A stretch of DNA of 64,000 nucleotides from Mortierella alpina (Eukaryota > Mortierellomycota > Mortierellomycetes > Mortierellales > Mortierellaceae), in contig JANATF010000002.1 of NCBI GenBank assembly GCA_029449245.1, forward strand, positions 496,001-560,000. The letters run 5' to 3'. The notes under the pieces are model-generated. The model did no database searches and had not been told where the DNA came from. It saw only the letters and a list, made by a program, of their open reading frames with translations. Shown here piece after piece: positions 11,403 to 20,559 of this stretch. Every line of letters starts with the position of its first letter. The stretch's first letter is position 1. The translations under genes were made by a program, and so were the position numbers.

Positions 11403-12404
11403 ATGGCTCGCCGCAGCGCATGCTCTTATCATGACTGCGGTCAAGGTCTATTGAACTCTAACCGGGCACTGACCAAGACTCAGAAGAACCACATCGCAGG
11501 ATATCACAAGGATATACCAATGTCATTCATCTGCAGGCACACCAATCGACCAACCACATTCAGAAGACAGAGCCCATATGGCATGGATTTTGTCTGCTAC
11601 TGCGGCGACACGTTCACACTCAATTCGTCCCTTCAGCGCCACTACCAGTTTTGCATGGTCGCGAAAGAGAACGCCCTACTAGCCATCGGAAATGCCACTA
11701 TTGACGTTCCCGGTCCTGTGGAGGCCAACACCGTTGTACTTCATCCATCCGATTCAGTCAGCAGTGTCGTTGCTCGTCAGTCATCTAACCCAACCAGTAT
11801 GACTGAGGCTTTACATTCTTCTGGCTCAGGCAGCAATTCCGCTATGGTTACCATGTCTTCCACTGCAAGCAGCGGTACCAATTCGGATGCCCCGACAACA
11901 ATCGACATGCAGCTTGTGAATCAGACGATTATGGACAGCCATCGAAAGTTTGTGGAGGTGTTTAGTACGCATATCACAACCACGACCGCCACGCTAATGG
12001 GTGGAATTAGCAGCAACCACATGAAGTTTTTGCAGAACTTCACCGATCAGCACATCGAGCTTCAGCAAAAAATCGAAAAACAGAACAACGAACACCGCTT
12101 CACCATCGAGGACCAGATCAACGAGCACCAGCAAAAGATCGAAGAACAGAACGCCGAACATCAGCAAAAGATCGAGGAGCTGAACCTGGAACATCAGCGA
12201 TTGATAGACGCCAGGAACTGCAAGCACCAGCGCATTCTTGAGGAGCAGTGTAACAAGACTCAGGAGCATACCATGGATATGATCAAGGCACTGAGCACGG
12301 CCAAGCGTGAAAAGTCTTTCACGCTGGAGGTGACTGAGCAAGTACTTCTCACCTTCAAGAATAATCCCTGGTACAAATTAACCCCCAGTGATGATGAAGA
12401 CTAG
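11403..12404 (+). CDS. zinc-finger coiled-coil protein encoded by piggyBac element
   Basis: Single exon, 333 residues from ATG 11403 (MARRSACSYHDCGQG). An upstream TTG-initiated extension is less likely because the TATA box and C-rich leader precede this ATG. Two zinc-finger-like units lie at the N-terminus: CSYHDC with a later H...H (NHIAGYH) and CYCGDTF...RHYQFC. A Ser/Thr-rich linker follows (about residues 110-180). The C-terminal half is a long coiled coil of 11-residue repeats (EHQQKIEEQNAEHQQKIEEL), ending with an acidic PSDDED tail. AATAAA at 12413 follows the stop. The protein probably binds DNA and oligomerises; a role as transposition co-factor or repressor is inference from its position inside the TTAA-bounded element. 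I do not recognise a named family. Confidence 0.8.
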   Translation: MARRSACSYHDCGQGLLNSNRALTKTQKNHIAGYHKDIPMSFICRHTNRPTTFRRQSPYGMDFVCYCGDTFTLNSSLQRHYQFCMVAKENALLAIGNATIDVPGPVEANTVVLHPSDSVSSVVARQSSNPTSMTEALHSSGSGSNSAMVTMSSTASSGTNSDAPTTIDMQLVNQTIMDSHRKFVEVFSTHITTTTATLMGGISSNHMKFLQNFTDQHIELQQKIEKQNNEHRFTIEDQINEHQQKIEEQNAEHQQKIEELNLEHQRLIDARNCKHQRILEEQCNKTQEHTMDMIKALSTAKREKSFTLEVTEQVLLTFKNNPWYKLTPSDDED

Positions 12405-12510
12405 AACGGAGAGAATAAATCCAATATATCACGCAGTATGATCCTGTCAGTCTGTCATCTTGCTGCTGTTCAATGTGTCCCTGTATTTGTTCACCAATGA
12501 TGAATTTTTT

Positions 12511-12566
12511 CGACTGAAATTCAGTCGCTGAAGTCGATTCAGTCGGACTTTTTTGCTGCTCATTAA
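12511..12566. repeat. right terminal/subterminal inverted repeat of piggyBac element
   Basis: Contains TTTTTTCGACTGAAATTCAG, then GTCGATTCAGTCGGAC and ends CTCATTAA. Read in reverse it mirrors the left end (TTAATGAG, CGACTGAA, TCAGTCG, T-run). Confidence 0.75.
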
Positions 12567-12631
12567 CGAAAACGCGCTTGGTCAATTAGGACTCGGCATT
12601 CAATCACGCGAGCTCGTATGGAGATAAGACT

Positions 12632-12844
12632 TGTGATATTCTCTAGGGGTAAACTTACAATACTAAACTGGGGACTGAAGTCAACGAGAACAAGAGAGGG
12701 TTTTATTGTGGACAGGGATCTGGAGGACTTATATAGCTCCTCCAGACACCGGTCACGGGAACTCTTAATAATCGTAGAAGTAAAAAGGGAGGTGCGACTC
12801 AGGTACATACGTGCCTGAGCCCCACACCAGCATAAAACACCACA
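12632..12844 (-). repeat. solo LTR, family 1 (copy 1)
   Basis: On the minus strand it starts TGTGGTGTTTTATGC and ends GAATATCACA, the TG..CA ends of an LTR. It carries a TATA box (GCTATATAAG) and AATAAA. It is flanked by a perfect 5-bp target duplication AGACT at 12627-12631 and 12845-12849. Near-identical copies occur at 29696-29899 and 45898-46109. No internal retroelement sequence is attached, so it is a solo LTR. Confidence 0.92.
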
Positions 12845-12859
12845 AGACTGTCCGACATA

Positions 12860-13191
12860 TGTAACTGTCGTGAATCTAGACGAGTCTGGACAGAGTGATC
12901 TTTCCAGGACTGAGTGGGAGAGGTGAGAGTGAGGGTGGACAGGGCAGGGAGAGTGGATTTCAGATGATGAGCTGGATTTATTCAAGTTACCAGATACAGA
13001 ACAAACTATGGTAGGACTATTGGGTATTTATATATGTGAGCTGCGGGCGCAGCCTTGATGTTTACAAACAAATTCTTGTGGGCGAAGCGAGGCTATGTCC
13101 ATGGGCGTAGCCGTCCTCATGACCGTAGGCGCAATACTGGCATAGCCTCGGCACTGCCTCGGAGCCTAGGGACTGCTACGCGACAGTAACA
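12860..13191 (-). repeat. second solo-LTR-like element
   Basis: On the minus strand it begins TGTTACTGTCGCG and ends CGACAGTTACA, with CATATATAAATA (TATA) and GAATAAATCC (polyadenylation) in LTR-like order. The TG..CA ends and internal signals suggest an LTR of about 330 bp from a different family. The flanks (ACATA / TATAA) do not give a clean 5-bp duplication, although ACATAT occurs across both ends. The inner half is rich in GCGTAGCC-like words. Confidence 0.6.
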
Positions 13192-13342
13192 TATAATTTA
13201 GATGCTCATACTCAAAGGGGTGCAAGTACTCTATGGATTGTTTGGATGGTTGGATAGTTAGCAGCAATTTAATCTTTTGGGATGACGACACGCTCAGCAA
13301 TGAGCATATATAGATTGATGAGAATATGTAACCTTTATGACT

Positions 13343-13962
13343 TCAGTTACCGCCTTCATCAGATGTGCCTTCATCTTCTCGCATCTTTTTCATACGGCTA
13401 AGCGCTTCAATTGCGTCACATGCCTTTCTTTTTACAGAAACTACCCCGATTGCTTGATCTCCGTTGCTGTCATTGTCGTCGTCTGATGATCCATCGCGGA
13501 TCCGCTTCTTCGCTCGATGAGAATGCTCCTCTCTGTCAAAGGCCGACTTCCCTTTCGCTGCTTGTCTTGTAGGCGCCACACTCGGTCCCAGACCGCCATA
13601 GGATCGTCCGATTCGCTTGTGTCACTACCAGAGGTACCATAGTGCTTCCTTTTTTCTGAGCGGATCGGATGATTTTGCTTCATCCAGTCCCAGGCGTTGC
13701 ATATATTTTGTTTCTCTTCATCTTTCATCTCGACCGTTATATCTGACAGGTTAACCAGACCACGCGTTCCAATGTAGGCTCCAAGATATTCGTTGCTTTT
13801 GTAAAGCCCAATTCTGCCCGACACAAAGTGATGTCCTGCTCGGGTGGCTCGGGTCAGATTAGTGCGGGAGTTGTTCAGCTCGCAAAATACCAGGATCGGA
13901 GAGAGAAAGCCTTCCGCGCTAGGATGGAGTGCAACGAATTGCGCCCAAATTATTTTCTGCAT
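13343..13962 (-). pseudogene. unrecognised ORF with a frameshift
   Basis: Reading from 13962 the frame gives MQKIIWAQFVALHPSAEGFL and NLSDITVEMKDEEKQNICNA to about 13590, then a frame change near DPMAVWDRV into APTRQAAKGKSAFDREEHSH, a basic nuclear-localisation-like stretch (RAKKRIRDG) and Ser/Asp-rich tail, ending at 13343. Both halves look coding in composition, so a single-base indel is likely. I do not recognise the family. It is not obviously linked to the FEN1-like relic further up the same strand. Confidence 0.4.
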
Positions 13963-14535
13963 GGCACATTTTGGTGGCGTGCACTAATCCAGTCACATTT
14001 GTCCGCCCTGCCTTGACACAGTTAACAGCGCTGACTTTTGTTCCACGGCGCCATTGTGATCTCAGCTCCGCCTCGGATCCCAGTCCGTCCTTGTCCTCAG
14101 CCCCCTCCTTGTCCTTAGCCCTTTCCTTGTTCTCAGCCCCTTCTTTGTTCTCAGCCCCTTCCTTGTCACCTGTATTGCTTCAGCCCGAGACACCCTACTT
14201 AGTATCCGACCCGGGCCCTGTCTTTCACCTGCCTCTTTCATCGTCCTCATCCATAAATAGTCTGCCCTTCCTCTTGTTTTACCCCTCGGCTAACAATAAA
14301 GCTATTACCCTGTCTTCACCTTCACATTGCTATTCTGATCCTTCTGTCTGTCCAGTCACAATTCCTCGCATGGAGGTCCCGGATTACGTCCGGTTGGACA
14401 CCAGGATACATCCAATGCTTGTTGACGAAACATATCTATTTTTCGCATACCGGAAGGCATAAGTCTCATTTTCCACCGATCGATAAATATATCACGCGTG
14501 ATTCACAATTCAACTTACGTAGTCCATGATGGCTT
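13963..14535. other. pyrimidine-rich spacer with short repeats
   Basis: On the plus strand 14080-14165 is an imperfect array of about 18-21 bp units built on TCAGCCCCTTCCTTGT. The long open frame here is low-complexity (Leu/Ser/Pro) and is probably not a gene. Confidence 0.5.
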
Positions 14536-14769
14536 TTAGGCCCTGGGCGCCACTTGGATATCCAACTTTGTTATCGCCTCTCCATTGTGGTCGCGGTAGT
14601 TTAGCAAGGGCCAAGTTATTTTTTCAATTTGAGGCAGAGTTGCGCCGTGTGCTAGAGCGTTATTCATGTCTTTCATAAACATGTCCTCAATCCTTAATCT
14701 GCGGTTCTCCCATAGCCGGCAGTAATCTTCAGGATACAAGAGTTTGCAGCAGACAGCGCAGCGTTTCAT
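14536..14769 (-). CDS. small unrecognised ORF with CxxC
   Basis: From ATG 14769: KRCAVCCKLLYPEDYCRLWE, then DMNNALAHGATLPQIEKITW and a short C-terminus; 77 residues. The CAVC.KLLYPED opening recalls a cysteine-bearing segment seen near Helitron-type helicases in fungi, but I cannot place it firmly. It is most likely a fragment. Minus-strand sequence upstream contains an 18-bp tandem repeat (14807-14860). Confidence 0.35.
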   Translation of the reverse strand: MKRCAVCCKLLYPEDYCRLWENRRLRIEDMFMKDMNNALAHGATLPQIEKITWPLLNYRDHNGEAITKLDIQVAPRA

Positions 14770-14806
14770 GGGTACTTACTTGTCCTTCTGCCATTATGCA
14801 CATTAA

Positions 14807-14860
14807 CACAAGTGGTACCAGCAACACAAGTGGTACCAGCAACACAAATTGTATCAGCAA
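14807..14860. repeat. 18-bp tandem repeat, three copies
   Basis: Units ACACAAGTGGTACCAGCA twice and ACACAAATTGTATCAGCA once, head to tail. Confidence 0.9.
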
Positions 14861-15250
14861 CACAAAGCCATTCTTCAAGCTATCCAAGTACTTTGTTTCG
14901 TGATTGGCCTCTCCTATGTCATCCACCAGCAGACTGGGCACTACTTCTGAATGCAAGTGTTATTGCAAGTCCCAATGGCTCATCCAACTCTCGCTTAGTT
15001 GTTTAAGAGTATTATTGGGCCTTTCACATAAAAATGCCAACTCTGTCACTAAATTTCAAAATTGGTGTGAATCGAGCAGACACTTTTTCACCACCCTAGA
15101 GCCATTTCAACGACTTAACACTGTCATTCCACTCTTTTAAGAAAACCAATATCCAGAATTGATAAATTCATTGTGTTTCTAGCCCTTTTTTCGTCTAGAG
15201 CAGCAATGAGTTGATCAATTCTGCTTCGACGATATCACCAAATCTGAAAA
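14861..15250. other. no gene recognised
   Basis: AT-rich (15020-15240) with only short frames. It lies just downstream, in minus-strand sense, of the FEN1-like relic. Confidence 0.5.
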
Positions 15251-15900
15251 TTACTCAGAAAAATTTAGATGTTTTTCTATGAAAGGCACAATAATACCAA
15301 ATAAATATGCAAGCGCAGTTAACTTGGTGCTCGATAGACCGGACTTGTCCAACACCACCGCCTTGTTGTATTCGAGAACTTTAATCTCGTCCCTCTTGCC
15401 CACAGGACGCCAAAACTCCTTGACTGACTCGTAAGCGTAAAAGCCAGTGTCTCGCGACAACACGACGTCATCTGGCTGAGCGATCGCAATATCTGCCTCC
15501 GTCTCGCAAAATCACGCTTCGAGCTGTTGGCCCTGTATAAATCGACCATGCCTTTCGGATCTTGGATGGACCATTTGAATCCTCCACAGAGACTCTTCTT
15601 GACATTCTTAAGCAGCCCATTAATGTGCGAGCTGACTTGACTGGCTTGATAGTTAACCATTGTCTAGATGGCGACCTAGACGGTCTTGAGGCCCTGTCAC
15701 ATTTATATTCTCGCATGAGATGAGTTACCTGTTTCTCAAAAGCCAGGTAGCCGTCAGCGTAGTGCACTATGTGTATATGGACTCGAAATTTCTCGAGGTG
15801 CGCAAGGAGAATAGAAAGGTTTTGACCTTGTCTCCTGCACGTTTGGTGTAGATCCACCGAATGTTATGGAAAGAAGGAGAGCATGTCCGTACTTAGCCTG
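15251..15900 (-). pseudogene. FEN1/XPG-like (PIN-fold) nuclease relic
   Basis: Read on the minus strand across three frames, the order of FEN1/XPG motifs is preserved. ILLAHLEKFRVHIHIVHYAD then GYLAFEKQVTH matches the N-region (..FDG.P...K). FKWSIQDPKGMVDLYRAN follows. In another frame CETEADIAIAQPDDVVLSRD TGFYAY corresponds to the I-region acidic clusters (E.E.D and D.D). Then comes EFWRPVGKRDEIKVLEYNKA and GLSSTKLTALAYLFGI before the helix-hairpin region, which is lost. Frame changes near 15480 and 15700, plus truncation at both ends, make it a pseudogene. The same architecture forms the N-terminal half of the FEN1-Fanzor gene at 36463, but sequence divergence is large. Confidence 0.65.
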
Positions 15901-16256
15901 GCTCCGTCTGGAAAAAGATAGTACAATACTTGGGGGACGAAGGATGGGGTGGCGGCACTTTTTTTCGCGGAACCACCACTACAAGTCCCTTCTATCTCAT
16001 TTGTAAAGTGACTGCAGGGTATCACTGAGTGACATGATGGAAGCATGCGAGTGGAGATGGCATAAGCTGAGACAAAGAGATGGCATCAGGGCATAATTGG
16101 CTACTGGCTGGAAACTCTGATCTTGTCATTGACCAGCCCATTTCCACTTTTTTTTTTTTGGTGGCGTGGACGGCTATGACTTATCGACAAGATCCAACAG
16201 AAACTCATCGTTTCTTTGATCACGGACAGGAACTCATCCTTCGCAAGCAACGATCA

Positions 16257-17399
16257 ATGAATTCCCAAGATGAACCCATTCCCACTCTTCCGCCCGATGT
16301 CCTGCAAGCGATTTACGATCGCCTCGAGGCCCAGGAGCGCCGACTTGAGGCCCGAGACAGGGAGCTTGACGAGCTTCGCGCCAACGCTTCCCTCGGTGAC
16401 CCCCATGCCTCTCACAAGGCTCGCTATCCCACCCTCACCCCTTACCCCGAGCTTATCACACTCTACCCTGCAGTTGGCGAGATGCAGTTCTTCGAAGCAG
16501 CTCTCCCCAAACAACACAAGGTCTTCGCCATGGCCGACTACCACTACAATTCCCTCATGGACTACCAAGCCCCTGCACTCCATCCGCTCGCTGGCCACCT
16601 CAAACTGTCTCCACACACGAAGGCACTTGACGACACCCTCGCTCTCTACCAAACCAAACTCGCTCACCTCACTCGTCCCCTGGACACCTTCGCGCACGAG
16701 CTCGCTCAGAACCCCAATGATCCCCATTTGCCACAAAAAGTGTTCGCCTTCCTCAACACTCTCAGGATCATGCTGGGCGACATTGCAGGACAAATGACTC
16801 AATCACGCCGCGAAGCACGTCGTTCGCCATCTCTCAGATCAGTCTCGCTGACGGCCCCTCTTTGCCTACGGTCGATGATCTGGCTGCTTTAAAACCTGTT
16901 GTCGACACGAAGACGCCCGAGAAGAAGTCTCAAGACAAGCAGCGTTCCAGGACTCAGCAAAACCACCCCAACAAGAAAAGTGGCAATGGAAAGAGTTCAG
17001 GCAAAAAGAGCAACAACTACAACATGAGCGACAAAAAGTCCAAGGGCAACAACAGCAGCAACTCTGGCGACCACAATTTCGGCCAGAAGCGCAGCAGTTC
17101 CCGATCCAACGACAACAGTGGACAGGGAAACGGATCAGAGGGGGAGGCACGCCAGTAGGGGGCTGTCGTTCCTCACCCAGCGGGCGTGGAGTTTTCTCAC
17201 GGATACCCAGTGGGTTAACAACATCATCAACGAGGGCTTTCACGTCCTGATCACATCCACCCCCCACTCCCACCGGACGGCGCTTTACAACAAAGCGCTT
17301 AGTCTCAGCAGATCGACGCAACAGAGCGTCTCTACTGCCTACAATACACCGTTGCTTAAAAGTCGTCTGCAATGGATTTATCTCTTACGATATTTGTAA
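16257..17399 (+). pseudogene. DIRS-type retrotransposon gag and start of pol
   Basis: A gag-like protein starts at ATG 16257 (MNSQDEPIPTLPPDVLQAIY), has a coiled coil (RLEAQERRLEARDRELDEL) and the block LAHLTRPLDTFAHELAQ that also occurs in the DIRS gag at 34802-35746 (IAHLTRPIDQLIHQVL). A frameshift near 16825 moves the frame, after which comes a Lys/Ser/Asn-rich tail (16900-17158). Overlapping it, LSFLTQRAWSFLTDTQWVNN and IINEGFHVLI match the opening of DIRS pol. The element stops abruptly at about 17399, so reverse transcriptase is absent here. Confidence 0.7.
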
Positions 17400-17791
17400 T
17401 TATCATTAGCAGGAGCCTCGTAAAGCCTTTCCGCTCCACAAGACCACCCCACGTAATATGATTCAGGACCCGGAGGTCTATTCGTATTCAACTAAAAATT
17501 GGAAAAGGCGGTAATCCTCGCGTTCTAGCACGGATTCTGACTTAGAGGCGTTCAAGTACATGGTGCAAATTAATGATTTGAAGGGTTTAAGTACTAATTG
17601 AGGGTTGGGCTACGTGAGGAGTGTATGTGGGTGTGGGGGAGGCTATGTTTCGGGTGGCAGTATGGGGGCTGAGGGTTGGAGTTGTGATCTGATCAGGCTG
17701 TTACAGTCGATTTGGAGTTGTGGAGCGGCGAGGGGCAGTGCTTGTTGATGATGTCCATTTGCATGTGGCTACAATGGGTGTCTGGGTGCTC
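17400..17791. other. no gene recognised
   Basis: Spacer between the truncated DIRS fragment and the 3' end of the GH47 gene; G/T-rich between 17600 and 17700. It probably includes the 3' UTR of the minus-strand gene. Confidence 0.5.
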
Positions 17792-19267
17792 TCATCTAGG
17801 AAAGAGGTGGCCTTCAGAGGACAAGATGTATCTGTCCAGATTGAAGTTGTTGGGATCGTCGAAGGTAAGGTACAGGTACTTCAGCAACCCAGCGAAAAAG
17901 AAGGACTCTGTGTCATCAATACGGCTCGCATTTTCATCATCTACATCGTTCAGTCCAGCCGCACCTCCATTTTTCTGCACTAGATACTCATTGATGGATT
18001 TCACGGTTGAGAGAGCTCTGTCGTAATATTTGGTATCCCCAGTGAAACGCCAGGCGTATAGGTTGCTTTGCAGTACTTCTGATCTCAGAACGTAATCTGG
18101 AGCCGTGATATAAAAGCCATGTATGTTGTAGAACGCTTGCTGGTCGGCTGTTGGTGGATTGCCTCCATGATAATCACCATCACTGCTAATGAAAGCAAAC
18201 GCTTCTGGTCCCAGGCGAGTGTGTGTAGAAGCGTAGGTGTTCCAGCAGGCATCTGTCAGCTGAAGGCCATAGTCTGTGATGGTGACATTGCCAAACAGCC
18301 TGCCTCCAAGTATCCAGTCTCCTCCAGCAAAGCACTCCAGATGCGATGAAACGTGGCGTATCCGTTGTTTGTCATCGTAGTCAGCAAGGTACAACCATTC
18401 ACCAACAGTTGACGCCTTTAGAAGGGTCCTGATTGCCGAATCCACTGCTGTCTTCCAAAAGTTACTGGAAACTTCTGCGTCCGGACCAGGCAGCATTGCA
18501 AGTCTGAGAATGTTGTAGAAATAAGTATCACTGCCACCTCCAAAGGTAACATAGCCGCTGACAGATTGACCAGTTGCAGGATCTATGCCCTGTGCAGGCA
18601 AACCAGGCAGAGGTGAAGGCAAGCGCATGATACGCATCACCGACTCCCGTGCAAGCTTGCTATAAGTGCCATTGCCACTGAGGCTGCTGAGTCTGTCGAA
18701 CTCCAGCAGCATGCCGGCTGCTTCTGCAATATTACTCATTGCTTTGGTTGGAGTGTTCGTGGAAAAGTCAACAAAACCAAAAGGAATGCCATTGTCGCCT
18801 ACCCAAGCAAAGGTCAGCTTGTCTCCTAGTTCTTGAGCCTTCTGTAGCAAGATAGGGTGCTTCTTCTGGGAAAGTTCATAAGCTGACAGTAGGCCTCCTA
18901 AGTATCGTGTCGAGGATTCGAACACGCTGACTGTATCGCTAGTGTAACTCCTTGAAAAGTCAACGCCGGACACATGTTGGACAGCCTCGTCGAACAAGCT
19001 ATCAAAGCCCATCATGTGCATCATACCCATCGAATCAACGATGGTGGCACCCCAGCCATTCCTGGAGTCGCTATAAGATTGCGACAGCGGTGACACATCG
19101 TCATGGCCGAATGCAAACTTTCTATATGCTCCATATGTACTGTTGAATAATTGTTTCACAGCTGCAATGTCAGCGGCGCTGCTTGGAGGCATTCGGATAT
19201 TGGGTTTCTGCACCTGGGCAAGAGTCGTGTACAGCAGAGCTGAGATGACCGATAGAGCAAGTCTCAT
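17792..19267 (-). CDS. GH47 alpha-1,2-mannosidase, secreted
   Basis: Single exon, 491 residues from ATG 19267. The signal peptide is MRLALSVISALLYTTLAQ. The glycoside hydrolase family 47 signature runs through the protein: GATIVDSMGMMHMMGFDSLF, VFESSTRYLGGLLSAYELS (first acidic catalytic residue in FES), LECFAGGDWILGGRLF, LGPEAFAF, and DDTESFFFAGLLKYLYLTFD near the C-terminus. Family members trim alpha-1,2-linked mannose from glycans with Ca2+ bound in the barrel. Two motif positions differ from the usual form. The C-terminal TEAH is SEGH here, and the E of AETLKY is replaced (FAGLLKY). Secreted fungal relatives vary here, so activity is likely but not certain. There is no ER-membrane anchor, so this is an extracellular rather than ER enzyme. 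It is an intact gene between two DIRS fragments. Confidence 0.88.
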   Translation of the reverse strand: MRLALSVISALLYTTLAQVQKPNIRMPPSSAADIAAVKQLFNSTYGAYRKFAFGHDDVSPLSQSYSDSRNGWGATIVDSMGMMHMMGFDSLFDEAVQHVSGVDFSRSYTSDTVSVFESSTRYLGGLLSAYELSQKKHPILLQKAQELGDKLTFAWVGDNGIPFGFVDFSTNTPTKAMSNIAEAAGMLLEFDRLSSLSGNGTYSKLARESVMRIMRLPSPLPGLPAQGIDPATGQSVSGYVTFGGGSDTYFYNILRLAMLPGPDAEVSSNFWKTAVDSAIRTLLKASTVGEWLYLADYDDKQRIRHVSSHLECFAGGDWILGGRLFGNVTITDYGLQLTDACWNTYASTHTRLGPEAFAFISSDGDYHGGNPPTADQQAFYNIHGFYITAPDYVLRSEVLQSNLYAWRFTGDTKYYDRALSTVKSINEYLVQKNGGAAGLNDVDDENASRIDDTESFFFAGLLKYLYLTFDDPNNFNLDRYILSSEGHLFPR

Positions 19268-20559
19268 GGTTGTGGGTTTGTTGGTTGGACTCTGCAAGTA
19301 CTGTACAACGATTTGTAGTATCATAAAACAAATCAACAAAAAGAAACAATAAACAGCAAGCGTTGCCCTATTTAACACACAGTTGGGGGCAGAAGTTTTT
19401 AATATTATAAGAAGATCCTAAAAAACATTAAAAGATGATTACTCCTCCTGGGCATCAATTTACCTTGTGGTGAGCAGTATGGCGCCAAGGATAATGTTGT
19501 TGAAATGTGCGATGTGCCTTCACTCGCTGATGGAATTGTAGGCCTGTGGTGGACTTTGTAGTAAGGAGAAATTGAGTGGATATATGGAAGGGAACGAGAG
19601 AAAAGGAGACGGCTGCTTACTCTCAGGGTAGGGAGTGTTTGCGGGAAAAGAGGAAAGAGAAGATGGAGGCTACTTAAAGGTCGAGGATCGCAGCTGGATA
19701 GCAGAAACAATCCAACGTCTGGCAAAACCAACTACAAAAGAAGAGCCAGGAGGAAGCGAGATGGAGGCGACTGAAGGTGATAATGTAAGTGGAAGAGATG
19801 ACCAATAGAGACTGAACAGAGGATTCTATGTCCCTTATTGTAGAAGGAATGAGGCAAAAACAAAGAAAGATTCCTTTAAGCTTTAGGGAAAGGCAACACC
19901 AGAAGAATGTGAGGTGAGTCCTCGTTGTCTAAAAGGGCAAGTATTAATAACTTACCAGCATCCCGCCCACTTCAAGCGATCTCCTCAATTGTCTGGTGTA
20001 CCTTATCTCTCACTGCTCCAGCGCTCCCCTTCAATTTTCAGCAAACTCCTGACATTTTTGAGTCCACCGGCAACCTCTTGTTCTCTTAGCCTCCCAACAT
20101 CCCTTGATCTTTTGTGTGTCACCCCCTCTTTCTCAACATACATTTTAAGCATTTTAAGAGTGATAGGCCGTTTCCACTTTCCTCTATGTTCCTTGTTGTT
20201 GGGTGAACAATCCAACGCTTACGGAATTGTTCTTCATAGGAAGAGCCGACATCAAAGGATCAAAAAGCAACATCGTAATGAACGCTTGGCTGCCACAAGC
20301 CAGTTATCCAGTTAATTGGCACCCTGCTTCCAGCCATCCCCATCGTGTGTTCTGCATCACACCACCTTTTTCTGTACCTCCATCTATTTTTGGTGTCCCT
20401 CCCCCGGTGTCCCTCTCCCTTTTTCTCACCCTGCATGCACCCATCTCTATCTCGGTGCTGCGTCCCTCCCCTTTTTCTGTATTCTCAAATGTTTTCTGCT
20501 TCATCTTTTTCTACTCCTTCTTCATCGAAGAGGCGTCAGAGGTGGAATTCATGTTTTTG
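19268..20559. other. promoter of GH47 gene and unassigned spacer
   Basis: A TTAAATAGGG box near 19365-19375 could serve the GH47 gene. The rest is AT-rich then strongly pyrimidine-rich on the plus strand (20340-20540). No recognisable coding segment is present before the DIRS reverse transcriptase fragment. Confidence 0.45.

Larger units (their letters stand above)
7849..12566. mobile_element. piggyBac-type DNA transposon carrying two genes
   Basis: The element is bounded by TTAA at 7849-7852 and TTAA at 12563-12566, the target site used by piggyBac transposases. Just inside, the ends read TGAG on the left and CTCA on the right, then each carries copies of a CAGTCGACTGAA-like motif and T-rich runs, forming subterminal inverted repeats. 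Between them lie a piggyBac-family transposase on the minus strand and a zinc-finger/coiled-coil gene on the plus strand, transcribed divergently from a 1.1-kb spacer that contains a duplicated 220-bp segment. The length is 4.7 kb counting the target sites. The boundary call rests on the TTAA plus mirrored ends. Because one side of the target site cannot be compared with an empty site here, exact ends remain an inference. Confidence 0.8.

Noticed and set aside
12860-13191. DNA transposon with TGTAACTGTCG inverted repeats
   Set aside because: The inverted match is short and imperfect, while the TATA box, AATAAA and TG..CA ends in the right order favour an LTR.
13929-14462. 177-codon plus-strand ORF
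   Set aside because: Mostly Leu/Ser/Pro from a degenerate repeat; no domain; it lies opposite a more convincing minus-strand frame.
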